DNA from: Polaromonas sp. AET17H-212
Lineage (GTDB): Bacteria; Pseudomonadota; Gammaproteobacteria; Burkholderiales; Burkholderiaceae_C
Assembly (NCBI RefSeq): GCF_002379085.1
Contig: NZ_NBZW01000025.1
Span: 1-64,000, forward strand
Length of the DNA: 64,000 nucleotides
Direction of reading: 5' to 3'
The notes beneath the pieces were generated by a model. That model saw nothing but the letters and a program-made list of their open reading frames with translations, had not been told where the DNA came from and made no database searches. This document shows, piece by piece, positions 23,600-33,483 of this stretch; positions within the stretch are counted from its first letter, which is position 1, and each line of letters opens with the position of its first letter. The translations under genes and the position numbers were made by a program.

Positions 23600-25603
23600 A
23601 TGCACTCGCCTTATGTATATCCGAAAGAATTTGACGTGATCGTGGTCGGTGGCGGCCATGCCGGCACCGAGGCCGCGCTGGCTGCTGCCCGCATGGGCTG
23701 CAAGACCCTGCTGCTGACGCACAACATCGAGACCCTGGGCCAGATGAGCTGCAACCCCTCGATTGGCGGCATCGGCAAGGGCCACCTGGTCAAGGAGGTC
23801 GACGCCATGGGCGGCGCGATGGCGCTGGCCACCGACGAGGGCGGCATCCAGTTCCGCATCCTCAACAGCTCCAAGGGCCCGGCGGTGCGCGCCACCCGGG
23901 CGCAGGCCGACCGCATTCTGTACAAGGCGGCGATTCGCCGCAAACTGGAAAACCAGCCCAACCTCTGGCTGTTCCAGCAGGCGGTGGACGACCTGATGGT
24001 CGAGGGCGACCGGGTCGTCGGCGCGGTCACGCAGGTCGGCATCCGGTTTCGCGCGCGTACCGTGGTGCTGACGGCCGGCACCTTTCTGGACGGCAAGATC
24101 CATGTCGGGCTCAACAACTATGCGGCGGGCAGGGCGGGGGATCCGCCGGCGGTGTCGCTGAGTGCGCGCCTGAAAGAGCTCAAGCTGCCGCAGGGCCGGC
24201 TGAAAACCGGCACGCCGCCGCGCATCGACGGGCGCAGCATCGACTTCAGCAAATGCACGGTGCAGCCGGGCGACGGCATGCCGGGTGGCACGCCCGGGCC
24301 GGTGCCGGTGTTCAGCTTCATGGGCGGGCGCATCCAGCACCCCAGGCAGATGCCCTGCTGGATCACCCACACCAACGAACGCACCCACGAGATCATCCGT
24401 TCCGGGTTTGACCGCAGCCCGATGTTCACCGGCAAGATCGACGGCGTGGGCCCGCGTTATTGCCCGAGTGTCGAGGACAAGATCAACCGCTTTGCCGGCA
24501 AGGAAAGCCACCAGATTTTCCTCGAGCCCGAAGGCCTGACGACGCACGAGATCTACCCCAACGGCATCTCGACCAGTCTGCCGTTTGACATCCAGTACGA
24601 CCTGGTGCGCTCGATGGCGGGCATGGAGAACGCCCACATCCTGCGTCCCGGCTACGCGATCGAATACGACTACTTCGATCCGCGCGCGCTGAAAACCAGC
24701 TTTGAAACCCGGTCCATTGGCGGCCTGTTTTTCGCCGGGCAGATCAATGGGACCACGGGTTACGAGGAGGCGGCGGCCCAGGGCATGTTTGCCGGCATCA
24801 ATGCCGCGCTGCAATGCCAGGGGAAAGAGGCCTGGCTGCCGCGACGCGACGAGGCTTACCTGGGCGTGCTGGTGGACGACCTGATCACCAAGGGTGTGAC
24901 CGAGCCCTACCGCATGTTCACCAGCCGGGCCGAGTTCCGCCTGATGCTGCGTGAAGACAATGCCGACATGCGCCTGACCGAAAAGGGCAGGGAACTGGGG
25001 CTGGTGGACGATGCCCGCTGGGACGCCTTCAACCGCAAGCGCGACGCTGTTTCACGTGAAACAGAACGGCTGCGCTCCGTCTGGGTCAACCCGCGCAACC
25101 TGCCGCTGGCCGAGGCCGAACGCGTGCTGGGCAAGGCCATCGAACGCGAGTACACCTTGCTCGATTTGCTGCGCCGCCCCGACGTGAACTACGCCGCGCT
25201 GATGTCGCTGGACGGCGGCAAATATGCGAACGCCGAACTGGCACCGCCCGCCGAGGGTGTTTCACGTGAAACAGAGGCGGCCGACATGGCGGCCAGCGTG
25301 ATCGAGCAGATCGAGATTGCCGTCAAATACGCCGGCTACATCGACCTGCAGAAGACGGAAGTGGAGCGTGCCTCGCACTACGAAAACCTCAAGCTGCCGG
25401 CTGACCTGGATTACCTGCAGGTCTCGGCCCTGAGTTTCGAGGCGCGGCAAACCCTGGCCAAACACCGGCCCGAAACCCTGGGCCTGGCCTCGCGCATCTC
25501 CGGCATCACGCCGGCAACCGTGTCGCTGTTGCTGGTGCACCTGAAGAAGAACCTCTGGAAAAACACGGTTCCCCTGAAGCCCGCTGAGCAAGCCGAAGCC
25601 TGA
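23600..25603 (+). CDS. mnmG: tRNA uridine-5-carboxymethylaminomethyl modification enzyme MnmG (GidA)
   Basis: 667-residue FAD enzyme that, with MnmE, installs the cmnm5 group on wobble U34 of tRNAs. Rossmann FAD motif [39 protein letters not shown] and the conserved TGTPPRIDG segment are visible, with the C-terminal [14 protein letters not shown] region. ATG 23600 is preferred over GTG 23597 because AAGGAGG (23589-23595) is better spaced. The coding sequence carries two perfect parS sites, encoding VSRETE twice in the C-terminal part. Its stop overlaps the rsmG start (TGATG). Confidence 0.97.
   Translation: MHSPYVYPKEFDVIVVGGGHAGTEAALAAARMGCKTLLLTHNIETLGQMSCNPSIGGIGKGHLVKEVDAMGGAMALATDEGGIQFRILNSSKGPAVRATRAQADRILYKAAIRRKLENQPNLWLFQQAVDDLMVEGDRVVGAVTQVGIRFRARTVVLTAGTFLDGKIHVGLNNYAAGRAGDPPAVSLSARLKELKLPQGRLKTGTPPRIDGRSIDFSKCTVQPGDGMPGGTPGPVPVFSFMGGRIQHPRQMPCWITHTNERTHEIIRSGFDRSPMFTGKIDGVGPRYCPSVEDKINRFAGKESHQIFLEPEGLTTHEIYPNGISTSLPFDIQYDLVRSMAGMENAHILRPGYAIEYDYFDPRALKTSFETRSIGGLFFAGQINGTTGYEEAAAQGMFAGINAALQCQGKEAWLPRRDEAYLGVLVDDLITKGVTEPYRMFTSRAEFRLMLREDNADMRLTEKGRELGLVDDARWDAFNRKRDAVSRETERLRSVWVNPRNLPLAEAERVLGKAIEREYTLLDLLRRPDVNYAALMSLDGGKYANAELAPPAEGVSRETEAADMAASVIEQIEIAVKYAGYIDLQKTEVERASHYENLKLPADLDYLQVSALSFEARQTLAKHRPETLGLASRISGITPATVSLLLVHLKKNLWKNTVPLKPAEQAEA
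25048..25063. promoter_or_regulatory. parS site 1 (inside mnmG)
   Basis: TGTTTCACGTGAAACA, an exact copy of the 16-bp chromosomal ParB-binding palindrome. Confidence 0.95.
25258..25273. promoter_or_regulatory. parS site 2 (inside mnmG)
   Basis: Second exact TGTTTCACGTGAAACA, 210 bp after the first and in the same reading frame, again encoding VSRETE. Confidence 0.95.
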
Positions 25604-26262
25604 TGCGCAGCGGCGAACAGGATTTGCGCACCGGCCTGAAGGCGCTTCAGTTCGACCTGAACGATCACCAGGTGGGGCAGTTGCTCGACTACCTGGACCT
25701 GATTGCCAAATGGACCAAGGTCTACAACCTGACGGCCGTGCGCGACCCGACGGAAATGATGACGCATCACCTGCTCGACAGCCTGGCCGCCATCGCGCCG
25801 CTGCGGCGTCATCTGCAGCAGGCCGGGCTGGCGCAGGGGGCCCGCCTGCTGGACGTCGGTTCGGGCGCCGGTTTGCCGGGCGTGGTCATCGCCGTCTGTT
25901 GCCCGGCCGTGGCCGTGACCTGCGTGGACACCGTGGCCAAGAAGGCTGCGTTCATCAAGCAGGCGGCGCTGGCCCTGAAGCTGCCCAACCTGACCGGCCT
26001 GCATGCGCGGGTGGAGACGATCACCCAACCTTTTGACCTGATCTGTTCGCGCGCCTTTGCGTCGCTGGCCGACTTCACCCAATGGTCGGCCGAGGCGCTG
26101 GCGCCGCACGGTGTCTGGATGGCCATGAAGGGCAAACACCCGGCGGACGAAATCGCCGCCTTGCCGGCCACGGTGGAGGTGTTTCACGTGGAACAACTGG
26201 CCGTGCCCGGGCTGGCGGCCGAGCGCTGCATGCTCTGGCTGCGCCCCAAAGCAGCGGTTTAA
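25603..26262 (+). CDS. rsmG: 16S rRNA (guanine527-N7)-methyltransferase RsmG (GidB)
   Basis: 219 residues; methylates G527 of 16S rRNA using SAM. Family motifs: YNLTAVRDPTEMMTHHLLDSL, the SAM-binding LLDVGSGAGLPGVVIA, and CSRAFASLADF. Start ATG 25603 overlaps the mnmG TGA, the usual gidA-gidB arrangement. A near-perfect parS lies near the 3' end, encoding VFHVEQ. Confidence 0.96.
   Translation: MRSGEQDLRTGLKALQFDLNDHQVGQLLDYLDLIAKWTKVYNLTAVRDPTEMMTHHLLDSLAAIAPLRRHLQQAGLAQGARLLDVGSGAGLPGVVIAVCCPAVAVTCVDTVAKKAAFIKQAALALKLPNLTGLHARVETITQPFDLICSRAFASLADFTQWSAEALAPHGVWMAMKGKHPADEIAALPATVEVFHVEQLAVPGLAAERCMLWLRPKAAV
26180..26195. promoter_or_regulatory. parS-like site 3 (inside rsmG)
   Basis: TGTTTCACGTGGAACA differs from the parS consensus at one base. 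With sites 1 and 2 it makes a cluster of three within 1.15 kb. Confidence 0.85.
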
Positions 26263-26370
26263 GCCACAGTCCGGGCAAAAAAACTGCACATCAGGCCCGC
26301 ATGGCAGGTGCCGGCGGATTTTCAGCCTGTGCGCTGACGTAAACTCAAAACCTGTTTTTCGGAGGTCTCC

Positions 26371-26997
26371 ATGTGGGGTTCATTTGCGGGCGTCGCTGAC
26401 TACGGCGCTTTTGTTGTCGCCATCCTTGTTTTTCTGCTGATTCCCGGCCCCGGCAACCTGGCGCTGATCACCTCGACCAGCAAGGGCGGCATTCCGGGCG
26501 GACTCGGTGCCACCTTCGGCGTGATCGCCGGGGACCAGGTGTTGCTCTGGGCCGCGGTGGCCGGCGTGTCGGCGGTGATGGCCGCCTACCCGACCGCCTT
26601 TCATGCGGTGCAGTGGGCCGGTGCGGTGTACCTCGCTTGGCTCGGCCTCAAGATGCTGCTGGCCAAGCCCGGCGATGCACCCATTCTGCAGATCAAGCCA
26701 CGTCACTATTTCCGCCAGGCCCTCCTGATCACCTTGCTCAACCCCAAGGCCATCGTTTTCTACATGGCGTTCTTCCCCCTGTTTGTGGACCCGGCCCGGC
26801 ACCAGGGCCTGACCACCTTTGCGGTGATGGCCGCCACCATTGCAGGGCTGACCTTTCTGTACGGCCTGAGCTCGGTGCTGATCACCTACTTTCTGGCCGC
26901 GCGCATCCGCGCCAATCCGAAAATCTCCGCGGTGCTGAACAAGGCGGCCGGCGTGTTTCTCATCGGCTTCGGCATCAAGCTGGCCATCTCCAAGTAA
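26371..26997 (+). CDS. LysE/RhtB-family amino acid exporter
   Basis: 208 residues, about six transmembrane helices. The family N terminus (FLLIPGPGNLALITSTSKGG) and the central LLITLLNPKAIVFYMAFFPLFVD motif are both present. Exports amino acids or derivatives driven by the proton gradient; substrate unknown. GGAGG precedes ATG 26371. It stands between rsmG and parA on the same strand, 31 bp before parA, so it may be cotranscribed with the partition gene. Confidence 0.9.
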   Translation: MWGSFAGVADYGAFVVAILVFLLIPGPGNLALITSTSKGGIPGGLGATFGVIAGDQVLLWAAVAGVSAVMAAYPTAFHAVQWAGAVYLAWLGLKMLLAKPGDAPILQIKPRHYFRQALLITLLNPKAIVFYMAFFPLFVDPARHQGLTTFAVMAATIAGLTFLYGLSSVLITYFLAARIRANPKISAVLNKAAGVFLIGFGIKLAISK

Positions 26998-27028
26998 ACC
27001 TTCCGATCTCCAGAACCCAAAGAAGCAC

Positions 27029-27799
27029 ATGGCCAAAATATTCTGCGTTGCCAACCAAAAGGGCGGGGTGGGCAAAACCACCACCACGGTCAATCTGGCA
27101 GCGGGACTGGCCAAGGTCGGCCAGCGCGTGCTGATGATCGACCTGGATCCGCAGGGCAACGCCACCATGGGGTCAGGCGTGGACAAGCGCAAACTCGAAC
27201 TCACGGTGTACGACGTGCTGCTCGAGTCGGCGTCGCTGCTGGAGGCGCGGGTGCACAGCGAGAAATGCGGCTACGACGTGCTCGGTGCGAACCGCGAGCT
27301 GGCCGGCGCCGAGGTCGAGCTGGTGGATGTCGAGCGCCGCGAAAGGCGGCTCAAGCTGGCGCTGGCGGATGTCGGCGAGCACTATGACTTCGTGCTGATC
27401 GATTGCCCGCCCTCCCTGTCGATGCTGACGCTCAACGGCCTGTGCTGCGCGCACGGCGTGATCGTGCCCATGCAGTGCGAGTACTTTGCGCTCGAAGGCC
27501 TGACGGATCTGGTCAACACCATCAAGCAGGTGCACGCCAACCTCAACAAGGACCTGGCCATCATCGGCCTGCTGCGTGTCATGTTCGACCCGCGCATCAC
27601 CCTGCAGCAACAGGTCAGCGACCAGCTGAAATCACATTTTGGCGACAAGGTGTTCAACACCGTGATCCCGCGCAATGTGCGCCTCGCCGAAGCGCCCAGT
27701 TACGGCCTGCCCGGCGTGGTGTTTGACCCGTCGTCCAAAGGCGCACAGGCCTTCGTCACCTTCGCCGAAGAGATGGTGCAGCGCATCAAGGCCATGTGA
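27029..27799 (+). CDS. parA: chromosome partition ATPase ParA (Soj)
   Basis: 256-residue deviant Walker ATPase that moves ParB-parS complexes over the nucleoid. P-loop KGGVGKTTTTVNLA, MIDLDPQGNATMGSG, and DCPPSLSMLTLNGL (Walker B region) are intact; the short N terminus without a DNA-binding helix is the chromosomal Soj type. Downstream lie repeat copy 6 and a hydrolase gene before parB, so parA and parB are not adjacent. Confidence 0.96.
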   Translation: MAKIFCVANQKGGVGKTTTTVNLAAGLAKVGQRVLMIDLDPQGNATMGSGVDKRKLELTVYDVLLESASLLEARVHSEKCGYDVLGANRELAGAEVELVDVERRERRLKLALADVGEHYDFVLIDCPPSLSMLTLNGLCCAHGVIVPMQCEYFALEGLTDLVNTIKQVHANLNKDLAIIGLLRVMFDPRITLQQQVSDQLKSHFGDKVFNTVIPRNVRLAEAPSYGLPGVVFDPSSKGAQAFVTFAEEMVQRIKAM

Positions 27800-27808
27800 T
27801 GGCCTGGG

Positions 27809-27876
27809 TTTCAAGCCAAATCGGCTTCCGGCCCAGGCACCACCTGCGCTGACAGCTATCAAAACCATAGTAAATC
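27809..27876 (+). repeat. dispersed palindromic repeat, copy 6
   Basis: The most complete copy: AAATCGGCTTCCGGCCCAGG arm, CTGCGCTGACAGCTATC joint, AAAACCATAGTAAATC end. Between parA and the hydrolase gene. Confidence 0.75.
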
Positions 27877-27889
27877 TGCTTTTTCCGGC

Positions 27890-28429
27890 ATGAAGTCCTC
27901 GAACGTCCTGATCCTCCCCGGCTGGCAAAACAGCGGCCCCGAGCACTGGCAAAGCCGCTGGGAGCGGGTCCACGGTTACCAGCGCGTCGAGCAGCACGAC
28001 TGGATGCACCCGCTGCGCGGCGACTGGATTGCGCGGCTCGAAGAGGTGCTGCTGTCCTGCGACGAGCCGGCCGTGCTGGTCGCGCACAGCCTGGGCTGCA
28101 TACACACGGCGGCCTGGGCCGCCCATTCAAAAAACACGCAGCGCGTCAAGGGTGCGCTGCTGGTCGCGCCGCCTGATGTGGCGCGCGAGGACATCCGCCC
28201 CATGCTGAGCAGCTGGGCGCCGGTGCCGCTGCAGCCGCTGCCGTTTCCGGCCGTGGTGTTGGCCAGCAGCGACGACCCGTTTTGCGTGCCCGCGCGGGCG
28301 GCGCAGTTCGCCGCCGCCTGGGGTGCCAGGTCGATCGACGCCGGCCCCCGCGGCCACCTCAATGCCGAGAGCGGTCTGGCCGACTGGCCCGAGGCCCACG
28401 AACAACTCCTGCGGCTGATGCGTCTGTGA
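27890..28429 (+). CDS. RBBP9/YdeN-type serine hydrolase
   Basis: 179-residue alpha/beta hydrolase. The family signature starts the protein (VLILPGWQNSGPEHWQSRWE) and the nucleophile lies in VAHSLGC, the AHSLG form normal for RBBP9/YdeN; the acid and histidine are in SSDDPF and GPRGHLNAESGLADW. Substrate unknown. It separates parA from parB. Confidence 0.88.
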   Translation: MKSSNVLILPGWQNSGPEHWQSRWERVHGYQRVEQHDWMHPLRGDWIARLEEVLLSCDEPAVLVAHSLGCIHTAAWAAHSKNTQRVKGALLVAPPDVAREDIRPMLSSWAPVPLQPLPFPAVVLASSDDPFCVPARAAQFAAAWGARSIDAGPRGHLNAESGLADWPEAHEQLLRLMRL

Positions 28430-28484
28430 CGCATCACAGACGCATCAGCCCCTTCTAATCTGAACCAGAGAAAGACAAGACACC

Positions 28485-29420
28485 ATGGTCACCAAAAAAC
28501 CCAAAGGCCTGGGCCGCGGACTCGAGGCCCTGCTGGGCCCCAAGGTCAGCGAAGCCGGCGATGCCGACCAGGGCAACAGCAGCGCCACCAGTCCCGGCCA
28601 GCCGGCCTCGCTCCGGCTCACCGACCTGGTCGCCGGCCAGTACCAGCCGCGCACCCGCATGGACGAGGGCGCGCTCTACGAACTGGCCGAGTCCATCAAG
28701 GTCCAGGGCATCATGCAGCCGATTCTGGTGCGGCGCCTGACCAGCGGCGCCAACGACGGCAAGTACGAAATCATTGCCGGCGAGCGCCGCTTCCGTGCCG
28801 CGAAAATCGCCGGCCTGGACAGCGTGCCGGTGCTGGTGCGCGACGTGCCCGACGAGTCGGCCGCGGCCATGGCGCTGATTGAAAACATCCAGCGCGAAGA
28901 CCTCAACCCGCTGGAAGAAGCTCAGGGCTTGCAAAGGCTGGTGAAGGAGTTTGGGCTCACTCACGAACTGGCCGCGCAAGCCGTCGGCCGTTCCCGCAGC
29001 GCCGCCTCCAACCTGCTGCGCCTGCTGAACCTGGCCGAGCCGGTGCAGACCATGCTGATGGCCGGCGACATCGACATGGGCCATGCGCGGGCGCTGCTGG
29101 CGCTGGACCGGGCTACGCAGATCACCGCCGGCAACCAGATTGCAGCCAAAAAAATGTCGGTGCGCGAGGCCGAAAGCCTGGTCAAGAAACTCAGCGCCGA
29201 GTTCTCGCTCAAGCCGCAAAAAAACACCAAGGAAAAGTCGCGCGACACCCGCCGCGTGGAAGAAGAGCTGGCCGACCTGCTGATGGCCGACGTCGAGGTC
29301 CGCGTCAAGAAACAGGTCAAGCGCAATGGCCGGCGCGAGGACACCGGCGAAGTCGCCATCCAGTTTGCCTCCATGGACGAGCTGAACGGGCTGATCGAGC
29401 GCCTGCGCGGCAACAAATAG
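28485..29420 (+). CDS. parB: chromosome partition protein ParB (Spo0J)
   Basis: 311 residues. N-terminal basic segment KKPKGLGRGLEALLG, the CTP-binding/parS-spreading region with GERRFRAAKIAGL, the ENIQREDLNPLEEA motif, then a helix-turn-helix (LAAQAVGRSRSAASNLLRLL) and a C-terminal dimerisation domain. It should bind the three parS sites at 25.0-26.2 kb. Intact and of normal length. Confidence 0.96.
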   Translation: MVTKKPKGLGRGLEALLGPKVSEAGDADQGNSSATSPGQPASLRLTDLVAGQYQPRTRMDEGALYELAESIKVQGIMQPILVRRLTSGANDGKYEIIAGERRFRAAKIAGLDSVPVLVRDVPDESAAAMALIENIQREDLNPLEEAQGLQRLVKEFGLTHELAAQAVGRSRSAASNLLRLLNLAEPVQTMLMAGDIDMGHARALLALDRATQITAGNQIAAKKMSVREAESLVKKLSAEFSLKPQKNTKEKSRDTRRVEEELADLLMADVEVRVKKQVKRNGRREDTGEVAIQFASMDELNGLIERLRGNK

Positions 29421-29437
29421 GCCCGGCCCGTCACTGA

Positions 29438-29468
29438 ACGGGCGTGAATAGCTATAAATTTTATAGCG
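29438..29468. repeat. dispersed palindromic repeat, copy 7 (core only)
   Basis: AGCTATAAATTTTATAGC is a near-perfect palindrome with only a short GGGCGTG arm. It lies between convergent parB and the patatin pseudogene and contains the latter's stop codon. Confidence 0.65.
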
Positions 29469-31352
29469 CCGGCCGGACCCGCAGTTCCGGTTCGGGAATG
29501 GCAACAAAGGCCAGCCGTTGGGCCAGCGGCATGAAGTCATCGGCAAACTGTTTCAGCAAGGTACACATGGCGCGCAGCGCCTGCGCTTCGTCGGCCGTGA
29601 TCGGGCGGTCAAAGCCTGCCGCCTTGTCCTGGCCGGCCAGGTCGATCAGCGCCTCCCAATCGGTGGACGCCGGGCTGTGTTCCAGTGCGGCGCGCACCCC
29701 GGGCAGGCGTTTTTCCAGCATGCGCAGGAACACGTTCAGGCGCACCCAGCGCTGCTCGTCCCAGCCGGTGATGCGCGCGGCGTCAGCCGCCGGCAGGTAG
29801 CGCCGGATCAGGTCGTCGGCCGCTTCCAGGCCCCGGCTGGACACACTCGTGATGGTGTCCGCCGGCATGTTCAGGTTCAGCCCGCCTTCCTGCGGGTGCA
29901 GCCGCAGGCGCACCACGCGGTCGCGCACGCCCGGCATGCGCGACAGGGTGTTGTCGTTCCACGCCTGCATGGTGGGACCAGCGCGGACAGGAAACCGCCC
30001 ATGCGGCTGCCGGGGTGGCCCTGTTCGTCAAAACGCTGCCAGCGTTCACCGTAGCCGTAGTGGTAGCGGGTGGGCAGAAAGGTCATGTTGGCCCGCCCGG
30101 GCAGCTTGGGCTCCAGGGTGATGCCAAACGTGGGCCAGGCCGGCACCAGGCCGTCAAACATGTGGATCGGGAAGTTGGACGAGAGCCCGCCGTCGGAGAA
30201 CCAGCAGCGCTTGAAGCTGCGCCGGCCCACCCCTTCCTTCGCGTCGTAGTCGATGGCCCAGAGGGGAACCGCCGCAAACAGCAGCGGAAAACCCAGGCTC
30301 ATGCGGGCTGCCAGCACGACCGGAAAATCCTGCGGTGCCGGCAGTTCCAGCAGCCCCTCGCCGTCGGCCGTGGCCGGGTCCCAGGAGGCCCGGCCCGGGC
30401 TCAACTCGTAGGCCTGGCTGTGCTCAGTGAGCCAGACGATCACCTCGCCGGGCAGGTAACGCGCCAGTTCCGCGCGGCGATAAAACAGCCGCCGCCGCGT
30501 GGCGGCATGCTGGCCCTGGTTGCGCTGGGGGTCGCCTTCCTCGAAGGGCAGCACGTAGGGCCGGCCATGCGACAGGTTGGTGGTGAACATCTGCAGGTGG
30601 ATGGACCTGGGCGGCACGGTCGGTGGCAGCGTGCTGCCCTCGGGCGGAAAGCCGGGGGCGCGCCAGAGGTCGCCGAAGGTCAGGGGCGGGTCGCCCGGCG
30701 TGCGGCCCGCGGCCTGCTGGATGGTGTCGTGGAGCCAGGGTGTGAGGGCAGGGTCGGCATCACCGGGCTCGCTCATGCCCGTGCACAGCCCAAAGCCGTT
30801 GGCCGTGAGCTTGCGCGTGACATCGCGGTACACCCCCCAGAGCACCAGGCCGGTACCTGCCAGCACGAAGGTCAGCACGCCGGCCAGCAGGCTGCTGTAC
30901 CCGCTGGCCGCCACGGCCAGCACCAGCGCGGCCAGGCTGGCCGCCCAGTAGGCCTGCAGCAGCCCGCGGACGATGTGGAACACCCGGCGCCAGGTGCCGC
31001 CGCGGTTCAGCGCCAGCACCAGTACCGAGAACAAGCGACGCGTGGTTTGTTGCGGCTGGAACAGGCGCAGCAGGCGGCTGGGCCCCTGCGGGTCCGCCCG
31101 CTGTCCGAGTTCGTCGGGCAGGCGGGCGAGGCGCTCAAACCCGGCCATGCTGCCGGTGTGCCGCCGGCGGTACTCCGCGGCGGCGGTCACGGCGGCCGCA
31201 ATGGCGCCGGCCGAGGAGCCGCCGATGTTCTTGAAATGGTAGTGCGCCGCCAGCCGGCCGATGGCCTTGGGGTAAACAATGCCGCTGGTGACGCCGCCTT
31301 TCATCACCAGGTCACAAAACCGGTTTTTGGGCGGGGAGGGGTGTTTGTTCAT
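29461..31352 (-). pseudogene. patatin-like phospholipase, apparent frameshift near the 3' end
   Basis: Start ATG 31352 has AGGA upstream. The first frame (to about 29980) holds the patatin elements: VMKGGVTSGIVYPKAI, nucleophile motif GGSSAGA, and the catalytic DGG in SDGGLSSNFPI, plus an inserted hydrophobic stretch (~170-205) that looks like membrane helices. At ~29970-29985 the expected continuation (TMQAWNDNTLSRMPGVRDRVV) is in another frame and runs another ~165 residues to 29461. One missing base after ...SALV explains the break. It may be a true mutation or a sequencing error; the catalytic core is complete in the first part. Confidence 0.8.
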
Positions 31353-31506
31353 GGCGTCCTCGGGGGTGTGCGGGAGGACGATCACCCTAACGACAAACCA
31401 TGCGGCGCGCAAGCTCCCATCAGCGGAGGCCCTTGGTACTTCCGCAGCCCTTCTGTTTTGCCCGCCAGGAAAGGGGGCCAGGGCCGGCGTCAGGCCGCCG
31501 CGGCCT

Positions 31507-32931
31507 TCACAGCGTGAAGATCTTGCCCGGGTTCATGATGTTGTGCGGATCGAGTGCGCGCTTGATGGTGCGCATCATGTCCACCGCGCCGTTGCCGGCT
31601 TCGGTCACCAGAAAGTCCATCTTGTGCAGGCCGACGCCGTGTTCGCCGGTGCAAGTGCCTTCCAGGCGCAGGGCGCGTGCCACCAGCGTGTGGTTCAGCG
31701 CTTCGGCGGCCACCCGTTCTTCGGGCTTGTCCGGATCGATCAGGTAGCCGAAGTGGAAGTTGCCGTCGCCCACGTGACCGACCAGGAAGTAGGGGATGCC
31801 GCTGGCATCGGCTTCGCTGACCGAGTCGAGCAGGCAGTCGGCCAGGCGCGAGATCGGCACGCAGGTGTCGGTCGAGATCGCGCGGCAGCCCGGCCGCGAC
31901 TGGATCGCCGCAAAGTAGGCGTTGTGCCGCGCGGTCCACAGGCGCGTGCGTTCCTCGGGCGTGCTGGCCCATTCAAAGGCGTTGCCGCCCATGTCGGTCG
32001 CGATCTCCTGCACGGTCTCGGCCTGTTCCTTGACGCTGTTGGGCGAGCCGTGGAATTCCATCAGCAGCATGGGCTCCTCGCGCAGGCCGAGTTTGGCGTA
32101 GGCGTTGACCATGCGCACGGTGTTGCTGTCGATCAGCTCCACGCGGGCAATCGGAACGCCGAGCTGGATGATCTGGATGGTGGTGCGCACCGCCGCCTCG
32201 ATGCTCGGGAAGGAGCAGATCGCCGCCGAGATCGCCTCGGGCAGCGGGTAGAGCCTGACGGTGATTTCGGTGATCACGCCCAGCGTGCCTTCGCTGCCGA
32301 CCATCAGGCGCGTCAGGTCGTAACCGGCCGATGATTTCTTGGCACGGGTGCCGGTGCGGATGACCTCGCCGCTGGCGGTGACCACCTCCAGCGCCAGCAC
32401 GTTTTCGCGCATGGTGCCGTAACGCACGGCGTTGGTGCCGCTGGCGCGGGTGGCGCTCATGCCGCCTATCGTCGCATCGGCGCCCGGGTCGATCGGGAAG
32501 AACAGGCCGGTGCTCTTGACCTCTTCGTTGAGTTGCTTGCGCGTGACGCCGGCCTGCACCGTCACGGTCAGGTCTTCGGCATTGATGGACAAGACCTTGT
32601 TCATGCGGCTCACGTCAATGCTGATGCCGCCCTGCACGGCCAGCAGATGGCCTTCCAGCGAGGTGCCGACGCCAAAGGGGATGACCGGCACCTGGTACTG
32701 CGCAGCCAGCTTGACCGCGTCAGCCACGTCGGCCGTGCTTTCGGCAAACACCACCGCCGCCGGTGGCGGCGCCGCAAACGAGGACTCGTCGCGGCCATGC
32801 TGCTCGCGCACCACGAGGGCGGTGGAGCAACGCTCGGCAAACCTTGTTTTCAGGGCCTCGATCAGGGCCAGCGGCACAGCGCGCAGGTTGAGTTGGGGCA
32901 GCAGGTGGTCGGGGTGGGTGGGGGCGTTCAT
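31507..32931 (-). CDS. FAD-linked oxidase, D-lactate/glycolate dehydrogenase type
   Basis: 474 residues starting at ATG 32931 (GGAGACACC upstream). FAD-binding PCMH region with VPVIPFGVGTSLEGHLLAV and GGMSATRASGTNAVRYGTMRENV, and the C-terminal FAD-oxidase region ending in the conserved GEHGVGLHKMDFL and NIMNPGKIF. Related enzymes (GlcD, D-lactate dehydrogenase, cytochrome) oxidise 2-hydroxy acids and pass electrons to the respiratory chain. No GlcE/GlcF partner adjoins, favouring the single-subunit D-lactate type. Confidence 0.88.
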   Translation of the reverse strand: MNAPTHPDHLLPQLNLRAVPLALIEALKTRFAERCSTALVVREQHGRDESSFAAPPPAAVVFAESTADVADAVKLAAQYQVPVIPFGVGTSLEGHLLAVQGGISIDVSRMNKVLSINAEDLTVTVQAGVTRKQLNEEVKSTGLFFPIDPGADATIGGMSATRASGTNAVRYGTMRENVLALEVVTASGEVIRTGTRAKKSSAGYDLTRLMVGSEGTLGVITEITVRLYPLPEAISAAICSFPSIEAAVRTTIQIIQLGVPIARVELIDSNTVRMVNAYAKLGLREEPMLLMEFHGSPNSVKEQAETVQEIATDMGGNAFEWASTPEERTRLWTARHNAYFAAIQSRPGCRAISTDTCVPISRLADCLLDSVSEADASGIPYFLVGHVGDGNFHFGYLIDPDKPEERVAAEALNHTLVARALRLEGTCTGEHGVGLHKMDFLVTEAGNGAVDMMRTIKRALDPHNIMNPGKIFTL

Positions 32932-33008
32932 GGTGTCTCCGGTCTGAGGCCCCCAGTTTACGACGGCTCCGGCATCCGCGGGGGGCCACCCGGCGCCCCG
33001 CGGGGGCA

Positions 33009-33320
33009 TCAGGTCTTGATCGCCGCCGCAAACTCCTCGCGCGAGACCGATTGGTCCCGGTTACTGTCTATCTGGTCGAATCGCTGCTCGATGACCGGAA
33101 AACGTGCCGCCTCGGCGCGGTCAAGCTTGCCGTCCCCGTTCACGTCGGCACGATCGAAAGCCGCGTTGATGTCTTGCGTGCCGGTGACGACGCGGGCCGG
33201 CGTGACCACGGGCTCGCGCACCTGGGCATGAATGGCCAGCACCGTGCCGACCGTCAGCGCGGCCAGCAGCAGCACGCTGCGTGCTTCGAAGTTGGGAATA
33301 AAATGGGATTTGGAGGCCAT
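33009..33320 (-). CDS. EF-hand calcium-binding protein, exported or membrane-anchored
   Basis: 103 residues. An N-terminal hydrophobic segment (SVLLLAALTVGTVLAIHAQ) is a signal peptide or anchor. Two canonical 12-residue EF-hand loops follow: D59 to E70 (DVNGDGKLDRAE) and D85 to E96 (DSNRDQSVSREE). Calcium binding in the periplasm is likely; partner unknown. The ribosome site before ATG 33320 is weak. Confidence 0.78.
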   Translation of the reverse strand: MASKSHFIPNFEARSVLLLAALTVGTVLAIHAQVREPVVTPARVVTGTQDINAAFDRADVNGDGKLDRAEAARFPVIEQRFDQIDSNRDQSVSREEFAAAIKT

Positions 33321-33483
33321 GAGCGAACGGTTTCCTTGAATTGAACAGGACGTCATTGCACCGCAGCAAGGCAGGTCCAGCCAGCGCTCTTTCACAGTGT
33401 TGCCTTGCTGACATGTGCCACGGTTCCGACACATTTTTTTTCCTCGCGTAACGCAGGCCGCGCCTGCCGGAAGAGTACCCGCC

